From: Bacillota bacterium
Lineage (GTDB): Bacteria > Bacillota > Clostridia > Oscillospirales > Ruminococcaceae
DNA length: 21,868 nt
Assembly (NCBI GenBank): GCA_023429685.1
Contig: JAEZDF010000125.1
Location: forward strand, 1-21,868
Reading direction: 5' to 3'
The notes under the pieces are model-generated. The model did not search any database. It saw only the letters and a list, made by a program, of their open reading frames with translations, and was not told where the DNA came from. The position numbers and the translations under genes were made by a program. Position 1 is the stretch's first letter, and each line of letters starts with the position of its first letter. Below are positions 16,056 through 21,868 of the stretch, one piece after another.

Positions 16056-16964
16056 ATGAGCCATGACATCTACCTGTACGGAATGATTATCTGGTCCCAG
16101 GGCTTTTTGCTTAACGGCGACTACCCCTCCGCCGACGGCTACGGCGAGATTAAAGAGATGCACACCTTTGCAGGTGGAGAGACAGGCGCCGCCGCGGCGG
16201 TGCTTGCAAGCCTCGGCTGCCGCGTTAAGATCGACGGCAACTTTTTAGGGCGCGATACCGAAAAGCAGCTTCGCGGCTTTTTTACCGAGCGCGGCATCGA
16301 TTGCTCCCGCCTTGTGTGTGACCCCGATTTTGAAGGCGTAAAGGATTATGTGCTCATCGACCGCAGCACCCGAACCTGCTTTGGGCAGTTTGGGCAGTTC
16401 TTTTCATCACCCGTAAAGCGGTGGAACCAGCCCGACCCCAGAGACATTCAAGACGCAAAAACCGTGGCCATCGACCCGTTTATTGAGGACGGTGCGCTTG
16501 CCGCCGCACAGTACTGCAAACAGGCGCAGGTACCCTATGTGACGATAGACTGCAAATACGACAGCTTCCTTGCCAAAAACGCCGCGGTGTGCGCCATCTC
16601 GGGTGAATTTGTGCGCGGCACCTACCCGAATGAAAACCGGGAAGCGTTACTTGAGCGTTACACCGAGCAGACCGACGGGCTTGTCATCTTTACGGGCGGG
16701 GGCGGCGAGATGCTGTATGCCCGAAAGGGCAAACCGATAAACCGCATGCGCGCCTTCTCCGTAGACGCGGTAAGCACCCTTGGTGCGGGCGATACCTTTA
16801 AGGCGGGGTGCGTGTACGGACTGCACAACCGCATGCCCGACGATGCACTGGTGCGGTTTGCCGCCGCATGCGCAGGGGACGCCGTTACGCGGTTCCCCAT
16901 TTCGGTATACCCGCCGACGCTCGAGCGGATTGAGCGCCTGCTCAAAACAAGGCAGGACGGCTAA
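16056..16964 (+). CDS. PfkB/ribokinase-family carbohydrate kinase
   Basis: Cytoplasmic ATP-dependent kinase of the PfkB family, 302 residues. The N-terminal half carries the glycine-rich substrate motif AGGETGAAAAVLASLGCRVKIDGNFLGRD (about 36-64, corresponding to PfkB signature 1). The C-terminal signature is SVDAVSTLGAGDTFKAGCVY (about 236-255), including the GAGD anion hole and the catalytic Asp. GEMLYARKG matches the strand before it. The ATG at 16056 has GAGG about 10 bases upstream. It is a single-gene unit with its own promoter and terminator. The substrate (ribose, fructose, 2-keto-3-deoxygluconate, nucleoside or other) cannot be decided from the motifs, and nothing next to it points to a pathway. 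Confidence 0.9.
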   Translation: MSHDIYLYGMIIWSQGFLLNGDYPSADGYGEIKEMHTFAGGETGAAAAVLASLGCRVKIDGNFLGRDTEKQLRGFFTERGIDCSRLVCDPDFEGVKDYVLIDRSTRTCFGQFGQFFSSPVKRWNQPDPRDIQDAKTVAIDPFIEDGALAAAQYCKQAQVPYVTIDCKYDSFLAKNAAVCAISGEFVRGTYPNENREALLERYTEQTDGLVIFTGGGGEMLYARKGKPINRMRAFSVDAVSTLGAGDTFKAGCVYGLHNRMPDDALVRFAAACAGDAVTRFPISVYPPTLERIERLLKTRQDG

Positions 16965-17002
16965 CCGTTTTTACTTTAAAAGTTAGCTACCCGGATACTG
17001 CT

Positions 17003-17040
17003 GCCCGACCGCGCCTTCACAGCCGGTCGGGCTTGTTTTA
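17003..17040 (+). terminator. Terminator of the PfkB-family kinase gene
   Basis: GCCCGACCG (17003-17011) pairs with CGGTCGGGC (17024-17032), followed by TTGTTTTA, 38 bases after the kinase stop codon. A canonical intrinsic terminator. Confidence 0.9.
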
Positions 17041-17115
17041 TGCTTAAGCGGGTTGCATCCGAGTCTCCTTTGAGTATTAAAGTAAAAAATTATAGAAATA
17101 ATTGCTAATAGAGTC

Positions 17116-17144
17116 TTTACAACGTAACAATGTTATGTTACACT
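17116..17144 (+). promoter_or_regulatory. SigA-type promoter of the DUF4004-bactofilin operon
   Basis: TTTACA (17116-17121) and TACACT (17139-17144) with a 17-base spacer; the ribosome binding site AGGAGG follows at 17151-17156. The predicted start, near 17151, gives a very short leader, so the real start could differ by a few bases. The spacer is almost entirely filled by a palindrome (17124-17141). Confidence 0.55.
17124..17141. promoter_or_regulatory. Candidate operator in the promoter spacer
   Basis: The sequence GTAACAATGTTATGTTAC has terminal arms GTAACA and TGTTAC that are inverse complements, and its first 13 bases match GTAACA-N-TGTTAC at 12 of 13 positions. It lies between the -35 and -10 boxes, where a bound protein would block or remodel the promoter. 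A closely similar perfect palindrome occurs inside the downstream gene at 17448-17460. The likely binder is the regulator encoded here (autoregulation), by inference. Confidence 0.5.
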
Positions 17145-17164
17145 GTGTGCAGGAGGATTGACCA

Positions 17165-17791
17165 ATGGACAATACGACGCTGATATCCAAGAAGGAACTG
17201 TTGGAACTGACCGACATCTCTTACGGGCAGCTGTACCGCTGGAAGCGCAAGGGGCTGATACCCGACGACTGGTTCATCAAAAAATCAAGCTTTACAGGGC
17301 AGGAGACCTTCTTCCCCAAAGAAAAGGTGCTGTCCCGCATCCAAAAGATTGTTAGCATGAAGGAGGATGTGTCCCTTGACGAGCTTGCGGATATGTTCTC
17401 CCCCACCCCTAACCTTGTGCAGCTGCACCCCGATGAACTATTAAAACGTAACATTGTTACAGATAGTGCACTTGCGCTATATCTGGACGCACGCGGCAGC
17501 AGCCAACCCCTTTCATTTGACGAAGCCCTTGCGGTGTTTATTCTCGACCGGTTGATTGTGTCGGGCAACATCAGCGCGGACGAAGGGCGGCAGGCACTGG
17601 AGGTGCTAAAGGACGGCAGCGCGGCACTGCAGAGCACACAGAGCGACCTGCTATTGTTCCGAAAGCTCGGCGTGTTCTGCTGCTTAATGGTCTCGCCGCC
17701 CTGCAGGTTTTTTCCCGACAGAGGGGTGCGAATAATCGAACAGATAAGCCTATCCGCTGCGGCGGAAGAACTTAAGCTAAAGCTTATATAA
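17165..17791 (+). CDS. DUF4004 family protein with MerR-like N-terminal HTH (YhbD-like)
   Basis: A 208-residue protein resembling the DUF4004/YhbD family of Bacillota. The N-terminus (about 7-60: SKKELLELTDISYGQLYRWK, then GLIPDDWF and ETFFPKEKVLSRIQKI) reads as a MerR-type winged helix: helix-turn-helix, a wing, and a YxxxxV-like helix. The remainder, about 65-208, is mostly helical with no recognised catalytic motif. AGGAGG is 8 bases before the ATG. Only 13 bases separate it from the bactofilin-like gene, so they form an operon; yhbD likewise precedes the bactofilin genes yhbE and yhbF in Bacillus subtilis. I infer that it controls bactofilin expression or helps assembly. Its role as a DNA-binding protein is a prediction. 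Confidence 0.8.
   Translation: MDNTTLISKKELLELTDISYGQLYRWKRKGLIPDDWFIKKSSFTGQETFFPKEKVLSRIQKIVSMKEDVSLDELADMFSPTPNLVQLHPDELLKRNIVTDSALALYLDARGSSQPLSFDEALAVFILDRLIVSGNISADEGRQALEVLKDGSAALQSTQSDLLLFRKLGVFCCLMVSPPCRFFPDRGVRIIEQISLSAAAEELKLKLI
17448..17460. promoter_or_regulatory. Intragenic perfect palindrome GTAACATTGTTAC
   Basis: A perfect 13-base palindrome (arms GTAACA and TGTTAC, centre T) inside the DUF4004 gene, about 310 bases downstream of the similar promoter element. It could be a second operator permitting looping or a roadblock, or a coincidence of codon choice. Confidence 0.4.
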
Positions 17792-17804
17792 GGAGGAGAT
17801 TACG

Positions 17805-18740
17805 ATGGGTGAGAATAAGGACAAAACGGGCAACCAAGACGGCGCGGGCGCGCGCTCGGTGAAGATAAACGGTTCGGGCAGGATAATAGGCGGTGAGTTT
17901 GACCACGTGCGCATCTCGGGCTCGGGCAGTGTGACCGACGCGCAGGTCAAATCGATTGAGATTAACGGCTCGGGCAGGGTCGAGGGCATCGGCGGTTCGG
18001 GCAGGGTGGGTGATATCACAGGCGCCCGCTCGGCTACCATCAACGGCTCGGGTGTGATTGTGGGCGGCACGTACAGCACCGTGAGCATCCACGGCTCGGG
18101 CAGGATTACGAGCAATGTCGTGTGCGGCATGCTGAGTATCGCCGGTTCGGGCAAGGCACAGGGCAAGGTGCAGTGCGAAAACGCGAGCATCAGCGGGTCT
18201 GGTACTGTAGAAGGGGACTTAAAAGCCAAGACGGTGGACGTAAACGGCTCCGCCTCGTTTCATGCAAACGTCGCGTGCTCAAGTCTTGACGTAGCCGGCA
18301 GCGCGGATATTAAGGGGAATTTGAACGCACAGTCCTTAAAGGTGACCGGCAAGGTGAAGGTAGGCGGCGACTGCAGCGCCGACCGGTTTTTTACCGAGGG
18401 CACGTTTGATGTGGGCGGACTGCTCAACGCCGATGAGATTACCGTTCGACTGCATTCCGCAAAAAGCCGCGCGCAGGAGATTGGCGGTGAGCGCATTACG
18501 GTAACCCTCGGCGTGCTTCGGCTTGGTCTGCTGCGCTCGTTGGTGGGGCTGGGCTTTACGCCTCGTCTGGAAGCGGAGCTCATCGAAGGAAACGAAATCA
18601 GTCTTGAGAGCACCACGGCAAAGGTGGTTCGCGGCGGCGACATCGTCCTAGGCAGGGGTTGCGACATCGGGCTGGTGGAGTACACGGGCACCCTGCGCAT
18701 GACCGACGACGCCAAATGTGCCGAGCAGAATAAGGTGTAA
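17805..18740 (+). CDS. Bactofilin-like polymer-forming protein (YhbE/YhbF-like)
   Basis: A 311-residue protein dominated by a repeating beta-helix pattern typical of bactofilins (DUF583), which polymerise without nucleotide into membrane-associated filaments. From about residue 20 to 200 the motif [IV]-x-G-S-G-x-[IV] recurs about every 16-22 residues (INGSGRI, ISGSGSV, INGSGRV, INGSGVI, IHGSGRI, IAGSGKA, ISGSGTV, then VNGSASF, VAGSADI). A short cycle, EGIGGSGRVGDI near residues 60-72, looks like a compressed repeat. The C-terminal part (about 205-311) is less regular, with ITVTLGVLRLGLLRSL. No membrane helix is visible. AGGAGG is 8 bases before the ATG. It is longer than classical bactofilins (often 120-200 residues) and resembles the B. 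subtilis YhbE/YhbF type. Its cellular role here is unknown. Confidence 0.85.
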   Translation: MGENKDKTGNQDGAGARSVKINGSGRIIGGEFDHVRISGSGSVTDAQVKSIEINGSGRVEGIGGSGRVGDITGARSATINGSGVIVGGTYSTVSIHGSGRITSNVVCGMLSIAGSGKAQGKVQCENASISGSGTVEGDLKAKTVDVNGSASFHANVACSSLDVAGSADIKGNLNAQSLKVTGKVKVGGDCSADRFFTEGTFDVGGLLNADEITVRLHSAKSRAQEIGGERITVTLGVLRLGLLRSLVGLGFTPRLEAELIEGNEISLESTTAKVVRGGDIVLGRGCDIGLVEYTGTLRMTDDAKCAEQNKV

Positions 18741-18767
18741 CAGCGTCAACGTGCTCCAAAATAGCAA

Positions 18768-18813
18768 AACAGACCCCCAGATGTAGGATAACACCTATAC
18801 CTGGGGGTCTGTT
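18768..18813. terminator. Bidirectional terminator between the convergent bactofilin and small membrane protein genes
   Basis: AACAGACCCCCAG (18768-18780) pairs perfectly with CTGGGGGTCTGTT (18801-18813); within the loop TAGG and CCTA extend the stem. It lies 27 bases after the bactofilin stop and 55 bases after the stop of the minus-strand gene, so it can serve both. Confidence 0.8.
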
Positions 18814-18868
18814 CATGCCAAGAAAAGCGCAACCAGTAAAGCACCCTTCGCAGACGGGAAAAGTAAGG

Positions 18869-19228
18869 TCAATCATCGGCTGGTGGAACGCCCTTTTGCG
18901 CGCCGCTTGCAAGCGCGGTGAGTTCATTGATGGTATGGCACACCGCCTGCTCCATCAGCTTTACGCCCATGGGCAACAGATAGTAGTACCTGCGCCGCAC
19001 AGACTCAAGCCATACCACGCCTGCGCAGTCAATGCGGTACGGTGTGCCCATCAGCGTCAACGAAACGTCATTTGCATCGTCACGCACTGCAACCTCAAGC
19101 AATGCGCTGTCCTGGGTTGCCGCCGCCATCTGTGCGTTGTTGCTGCAGTAGAACATCGCGGCAAACACCGACACCACAATGACCGTAAACCAAAACCCAC
19201 CCGCAAACAGGCGCAACCATTTTTTCAT
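18869..19228 (-). CDS. Hypothetical small membrane protein
   Basis: A 119-residue protein I do not recognise. It begins MKKWLRLFAGGFWFTVIVVS: a basic start, then one hydrophobic segment (about 9-28) that could be a signal anchor, followed by an extracellular or spore-side domain containing AVRDDANDVSLTLMGTPYRI and WLESVRRRYYYLLPMGVKLM. The ATG at 19228 has AAAGGA about 11 bases upstream; the open frame extends further upstream to 19342 but without a better start. Three cysteines are visible (about residues 28, 67 and 97). It lies between the bactofilin gene (convergent, shared terminator) and spoIIP (divergent). A sporulation link is suggested only by its neighbour. Confidence 0.6.
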   Translation of the reverse strand: MKKWLRLFAGGFWFTVIVVSVFAAMFYCSNNAQMAAATQDSALLEVAVRDDANDVSLTLMGTPYRIDCAGVVWLESVRRRYYYLLPMGVKLMEQAVCHTINELTALASGAQKGVPPADD

Positions 19229-19346
19229 CTGAACCCATTCCTTTCCGGCACCACAAAGGCACATAACGCAATGAACAACAGCGGTTAACCACTGCCGCAG
19301 GGGAGGCTTTGCACCCACAGCCGCCCAACCCCTTACCCGCATACGC

Positions 19347-19376
19347 GTTATAAATTATTCTGCCTGCGCATAGTAT
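19347..19376 (+). promoter_or_regulatory. Weak SigE-like promoter upstream of spoIIP
   Basis: GTTATAA (19347-19353) and CATAGTAT (19369-19376) with a 15-base spacer loosely match the sporulation SigE pattern (ATA-containing -35, CATACAAT-like -10). spoIIP is SigE/SigF controlled in Bacillus, which makes this plausible, but the -10 match is only 6 of 8. Confidence 0.28.
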
Positions 19377-19478
19377 GGTAGTACCTGCGCGGGTCTTCTT
19401 CCGATTTTGGACTTTTACAACGTCGCCATCGAAATGTTGGACAACACAGCACACCCGCCTTGTTTATGGAGAATTCGT

Positions 19479-20630
19479 ATGATGCGAAAACGATTTTCAA
19501 TCTATCGATACATCCCGTCGGTTCTGGCCCTGGTCGTGCTGGGGGCGGGCTTTTTTACAGTCTACCAGGCGGTGCGGTTAAACGGCGGTCTCGGCGACCG
19601 CATCCTTGCGCTTTCCGCCGGAGCAGCCCTGCCCGACGCAAGTCTGTCTCTTTTTTACGGCGACAGCGAGCTCAGCGACGACGAGGTGTACCTGCCCGAC
19701 ATCGTGAGTGTCCCGATCGCGGAGGGCAGCGAGCCCGCCCAAAGCCAACAGCCAAACGACGGGCAGGCTTCGTCCGGCACGGCATCCACCGCCGCCGCGG
19801 CAGCCACTGCCTCTGCCCTGCCTGCAAACTACGGAACCATCCTGCGCGAAAACCTGAACCTAAAAAGCACACAGGGTGCGCTGTTTTTGACGTATGAAAA
19901 CGGGATTATCAAAAACTCAACCAAGCTTTCGGCAGATAAGGTGACTGGATACATGAAAAAAGACGCCGCGTTTCGCATCTACAAAAACAACAAGCCGCAG
20001 GTGCTCATCTACCACACACACGCCACCGAGGCGTTTGAGAACAGCACCCAGTACTTCGACAAAAGCTACAACAGCCGTACGCAGGATAACCAAAAGAACA
20101 TCGTGAGTGTGGGTAATCTCATTGCAAAGCAGCTCGAGGATGCGGGCATAAAAACGCTGCATGATACCACGGCGCACGACTACCCTTCCTACAACGGCAG
20201 CTACAACCGCAGCGCAAAAACCATTAGCGATTACCTGAAGAAATACCCCACCATCAAGGTGGTTCTTGACATCCACCGCGACGCCATCGAGCGCGACGGC
20301 AGCCGCATAAGCGCCGTTGCGACGATAGACGGGAAGGATGCGGCTCAGGTCATGATTATCTCGGGTTGTGACGACGGCTCGATGGATTACCCAAACTGGA
20401 AGACAAACCTACGTTTTGCCGTGCGCCTGCAGAGCGAGATGGAGACCCTTTACCCCGGGCTGACGCGCCCCGTGATGTTCTGCTACCGCCGTTATAACCA
20501 ACACCTGAGCAGCGGCGCGTTGCTTATTGAGATTGGTAGCCACGGCAACACCCTTGCCGAGGCGCAGTATGCGGGGGAGCTGGTGGGCAAAAGCCTTGTG
20601 AGCCTGTTTGAGAAATACCCGGGCACCTGA
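19479..20630 (+). CDS. spoIIP: Stage II sporulation protein P, peptidoglycan hydrolase
   Basis: SpoIIP is a membrane-anchored amidase and endopeptidase that, with SpoIID and SpoIIM, thins septal peptidoglycan and drives engulfment of the forespore. The protein has 383 residues from the ATG at 19479 (GGAG 7 bases upstream; MM start). The order is: short basic tail, a membrane helix (about 10-30, YIPSVLALVVLGAGFFTVYQ), a low-complexity Ala/Ser/Gln/Thr linker (about 85-120), then the SpoIIP domain (about 120-383). Characteristic segments are QVLIYHTHATEAF, VVLDIHRDAIERDG and LLIEIGSHGNTLAEA, which hold the zinc-binding His and catalytic Glu of the amidase fold. It is convergent with gpr, 38 bases apart, rather than downstream of gpr as in Bacillus. 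Confidence 0.95.
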   Translation: MMRKRFSIYRYIPSVLALVVLGAGFFTVYQAVRLNGGLGDRILALSAGAALPDASLSLFYGDSELSDDEVYLPDIVSVPIAEGSEPAQSQQPNDGQASSGTASTAAAAATASALPANYGTILRENLNLKSTQGALFLTYENGIIKNSTKLSADKVTGYMKKDAAFRIYKNNKPQVLIYHTHATEAFENSTQYFDKSYNSRTQDNQKNIVSVGNLIAKQLEDAGIKTLHDTTAHDYPSYNGSYNRSAKTISDYLKKYPTIKVVLDIHRDAIERDGSRISAVATIDGKDAAQVMIISGCDDGSMDYPNWKTNLRFAVRLQSEMETLYPGLTRPVMFCYRRYNQHLSSGALLIEIGSHGNTLAEAQYAGELVGKSLVSLFEKYPGT

Positions 20631-20668
20631 TAAGCCCTTCTTTAAATGAATGCAAGAGGGTAACGCCG

Positions 20669-21556
20669 TCAGCCAACGAGCATCTGGATGTCGTCCAAAT
20701 CCATCTCGGGCTGCAACGCCTTGTTCAGCGCAAGACCCACCACCCGCGACGCCCGCTCAATCATCACATCCACCTCACGCGGGGTCACCATCATCGCCTC
20801 CCCGCGGGGGGTAACCTTACTGATTAGCTGCTCATCCTCGGTCTCGAGCAGATCCACCGCAAGGGTTGCGGCGTCCACCACCGTGGGCACCCCTACTGCA
20901 ATAACCGGCACGCCCAGCGTGTCGCGGTTTAACGGCTTGCGCGCGTTGCTCACCCCGCTGCCCGGCACAATACCCACATCCGATATCTGTATCGTACACC
21001 CGAGCCGCTCTACGCTCTTGGCGGCTAGGGCGTCTACCACAATCACCGCCGAAGGGCGGATTTCTTTTACCACCGACGCGATAATCTCCCCCGTCTCCAC
21101 GCCGGTCTGCCCCAACACGCCCGGGGCAATAGCCGCAACCCCGTGCAGGTGCTCAAGCCCAATCTCCCGTGCCATCTCCTTGGAGATATGGCGTGTGGCA
21201 AGAATCTGCTCGGCGGTGTCGGGGCCCAGCGCATCGGGGGTAATGCTGCGGTTGCCAAGACCCGCCACCAGAACCAGCTGCGGGTTACTGGGCAACATGG
21301 CGGCAACCTCCCTTGCAATCAGCTCAATCTCTGCATACGAAGCGTCGATGCTGCCCCCAAACGGCGGCGCTTGTATCGTAACATAGGTGCCAATGGGCTT
21401 GCCCAGATGCCTTGCGCCCGCTTCGTTGAGCACACTGATGCGCGAGATTGAGATGTTCTCAAACTGCTCCTGCACGCTTTTTACGCCTTCCAGTTCGCCT
21501 GCGCCCAGAATCTCTCGCATTTCGGCGGCAAGGTCGGTTCGTACCAGATTTGACAT
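20669..21556 (-). CDS. gpr: Germination protease GPR (spore endopeptidase)
   Basis: GPR initiates degradation of small acid-soluble spore proteins during germination; it is an atypical aspartic protease made as a zymogen in the forespore and autoprocessed near its N-terminus. The 295-residue protein shows family hallmarks: MSNLVRTDLAAEMREI (pro region), LVLVAGLGNRSITPDALGP (about 95-113), VAAIAPGVLGQTGVETGEII (about 140-159), VIVVDALAAKSVERLG, and ISDVGIVPGSGVSNARKPLN. It is somewhat shorter than the Bacillus protein (about 370). The ATG at 21556 has AGGATGG about 11 bases upstream. Upstream on the minus strand, GCATG (21610-21614) and CATTATT (21584-21590) recall SigG boxes, but the 19-base spacing and imperfect -10 make this weak. 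It is divergent from the probable rpsT. Confidence 0.96.
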   Translation of the reverse strand: MSNLVRTDLAAEMREILGAGELEGVKSVQEQFENISISRISVLNEAGARHLGKPIGTYVTIQAPPFGGSIDASYAEIELIAREVAAMLPSNPQLVLVAGLGNRSITPDALGPDTAEQILATRHISKEMAREIGLEHLHGVAAIAPGVLGQTGVETGEIIASVVKEIRPSAVIVVDALAAKSVERLGCTIQISDVGIVPGSGVSNARKPLNRDTLGVPVIAVGVPTVVDAATLAVDLLETEDEQLISKVTPRGEAMMVTPREVDVMIERASRVVGLALNKALQPEMDLDDIQMLVG

Positions 21557-21794
21557 ATTGATTTTACCATCCTATCCGTATATAATAATGAAGCAAGCAC
21601 GGAGTATTTCATGCTTTTTGAATAGTATAGCTATTTAACCTCAAAACATGTCCGAGCGCCATCGATTAAAAGCTTGGACTAGCGACTTTTGCAAAGATTT
21701 TTCTAGTGCAGTTTGGGCTGGTTGACATCTTTGACCCGTCACTTTGGATTATTGCCGTTATTTTAAAAAAATAATATTAATACTGTAAAAACTA

Positions 21795-21823
21795 TTGATT
21801 TTTAAAATGAATCGTGCTAACAT
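21795..21823 (+). promoter_or_regulatory. Promoter for the gene at the right edge (probable rpsT)
   Basis: TTGATT (21795-21800) and TAACAT (21818-21823) with a 17-base spacer, about 35 bases upstream of the ATG. A TTGACA at 21722-21727 lacks a convincing -10. The rest of the 300-base gap between gpr and this gene is AT-rich and shows no gene or RNA that I can identify. Confidence 0.5.
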
Positions 21824-21856
21824 AATTATTACTGTCATATGCAAGGAGGTGCGCCG

Positions 21857-21868
21857 ATGCCTAATATT
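21857..21868 (+). CDS. rpsT: First four codons of a gene, probably ribosomal protein S20
   Basis: ATG at 21857 with AGGAGG seven bases upstream; the visible residues are MPNI, then the window ends. Ribosomal protein S20 in Bacillota commonly begins MPNIKSA, and rpsT is a neighbour of gpr in Bacillus. The ribosome binding site and start are clear; the identity rests on four residues and synteny. Confidence 0.65.

Noticed and set aside
17850..18200. Short regularly spaced DNA repeats that could suggest a CRISPR-like array
   Set aside because: The repeats are degenerate, in frame, and encode the beta-helix motif; there are no constant spacers and no cas genes.
17777..18229. Long proline- and leucine-rich frames on the minus strand opposite the bactofilin gene
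   Set aside because: They mirror the repeated Gly-Ser-Gly codons of the bactofilin gene. The repeat creates open antisense frames without independent evidence of coding.
19479..19960. Possible frameshift or degeneration in the N-terminal half of spoIIP
   Set aside because: The low-complexity Ala/Ser/Gln linker is typical of SpoIIP proteins between the membrane helix and catalytic domain, and the frame is intact from the ribosome binding site to the stop.
21584..21614. SigG promoter for gpr (GCATG and CATTATT on the minus strand)
   Set aside because: The spacing of 19 bases and the imperfect -10 do not meet the usual pattern, so I mention it only in the gpr entry and do not list it as a feature.
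21722..21750. TTGACA as a -35 box for the right-edge gene
   Set aside because: The hexamer at the correct spacing (TGGATT) is a poor -10, and a better-spaced promoter lies nearer the gene.

Overview
This window looks like chromosomal DNA from a spore-forming member of the Bacillota, most likely a moderate-GC clostridium. Evidence for this is spoIIP and gpr (sporulation and germination), a T-box leader in front of hisS-aspS, a YesM/YesN two-component system beside LplA/LplB-type sugar transporter genes, AGGAGG ribosome binding sites, and a bactofilin paired with a DUF4004 regulator as in the Bacillus yhbDEF region. Placement in the Oscillospiraceae is only an inference from composition and gene style.

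From about 16 kb down to base 1 every gene is on the minus strand. Read in that direction they are: hflK-hflC (membrane SPFH pair), a ProX/PrdX-type Pro-tRNA editing protein, a membrane-anchored family 1 solute-binding protein, a YesM-like histidine kinase and a YesN-like AraC-type response regulator, ending at a strong terminator. Next comes a three-gene ABC importer module: LplB-like permease, LplC/YtcP-like permease and an LplA-like lipoprotein with a C-terminal DUF3502-like region. Then come a consensus promoter, a T-box riboswitch with a predicted Asp (GAC) specifier, and hisS and aspS, followed by a strong hairpin terminator. At the left edge, a promoter and the 5' end of an unidentified membrane protein run off the window.

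The right part is mixed-strand: a PfkB-family sugar kinase (+), a DUF4004/MerR-like regulator and a bactofilin-like polymer protein in one operon (+), a small membrane protein (-), spoIIP (+), gpr (-), and the first codons of a divergent gene that is probably rpsT (+). gpr beside rpsT resembles Bacillus, but here spoIIP and gpr are tail to tail rather than in the same direction.

The most interesting points are the binding protein-kinase-regulator trio that probably senses a sugar and controls the adjacent importer (which lacks an ATPase gene), a palindrome (GTAACA-N-TGTTAC) found both in the promoter and inside the DUF4004 regulator gene upstream of the bactofilin, the Asp-specific T-box controlling hisS as well as aspS, and several very long perfect hairpins with 5-6 nt loops. 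I saw no CRISPR array, phage, transposase or tRNA gene. No wholly new system is demonstrable from sequence alone.
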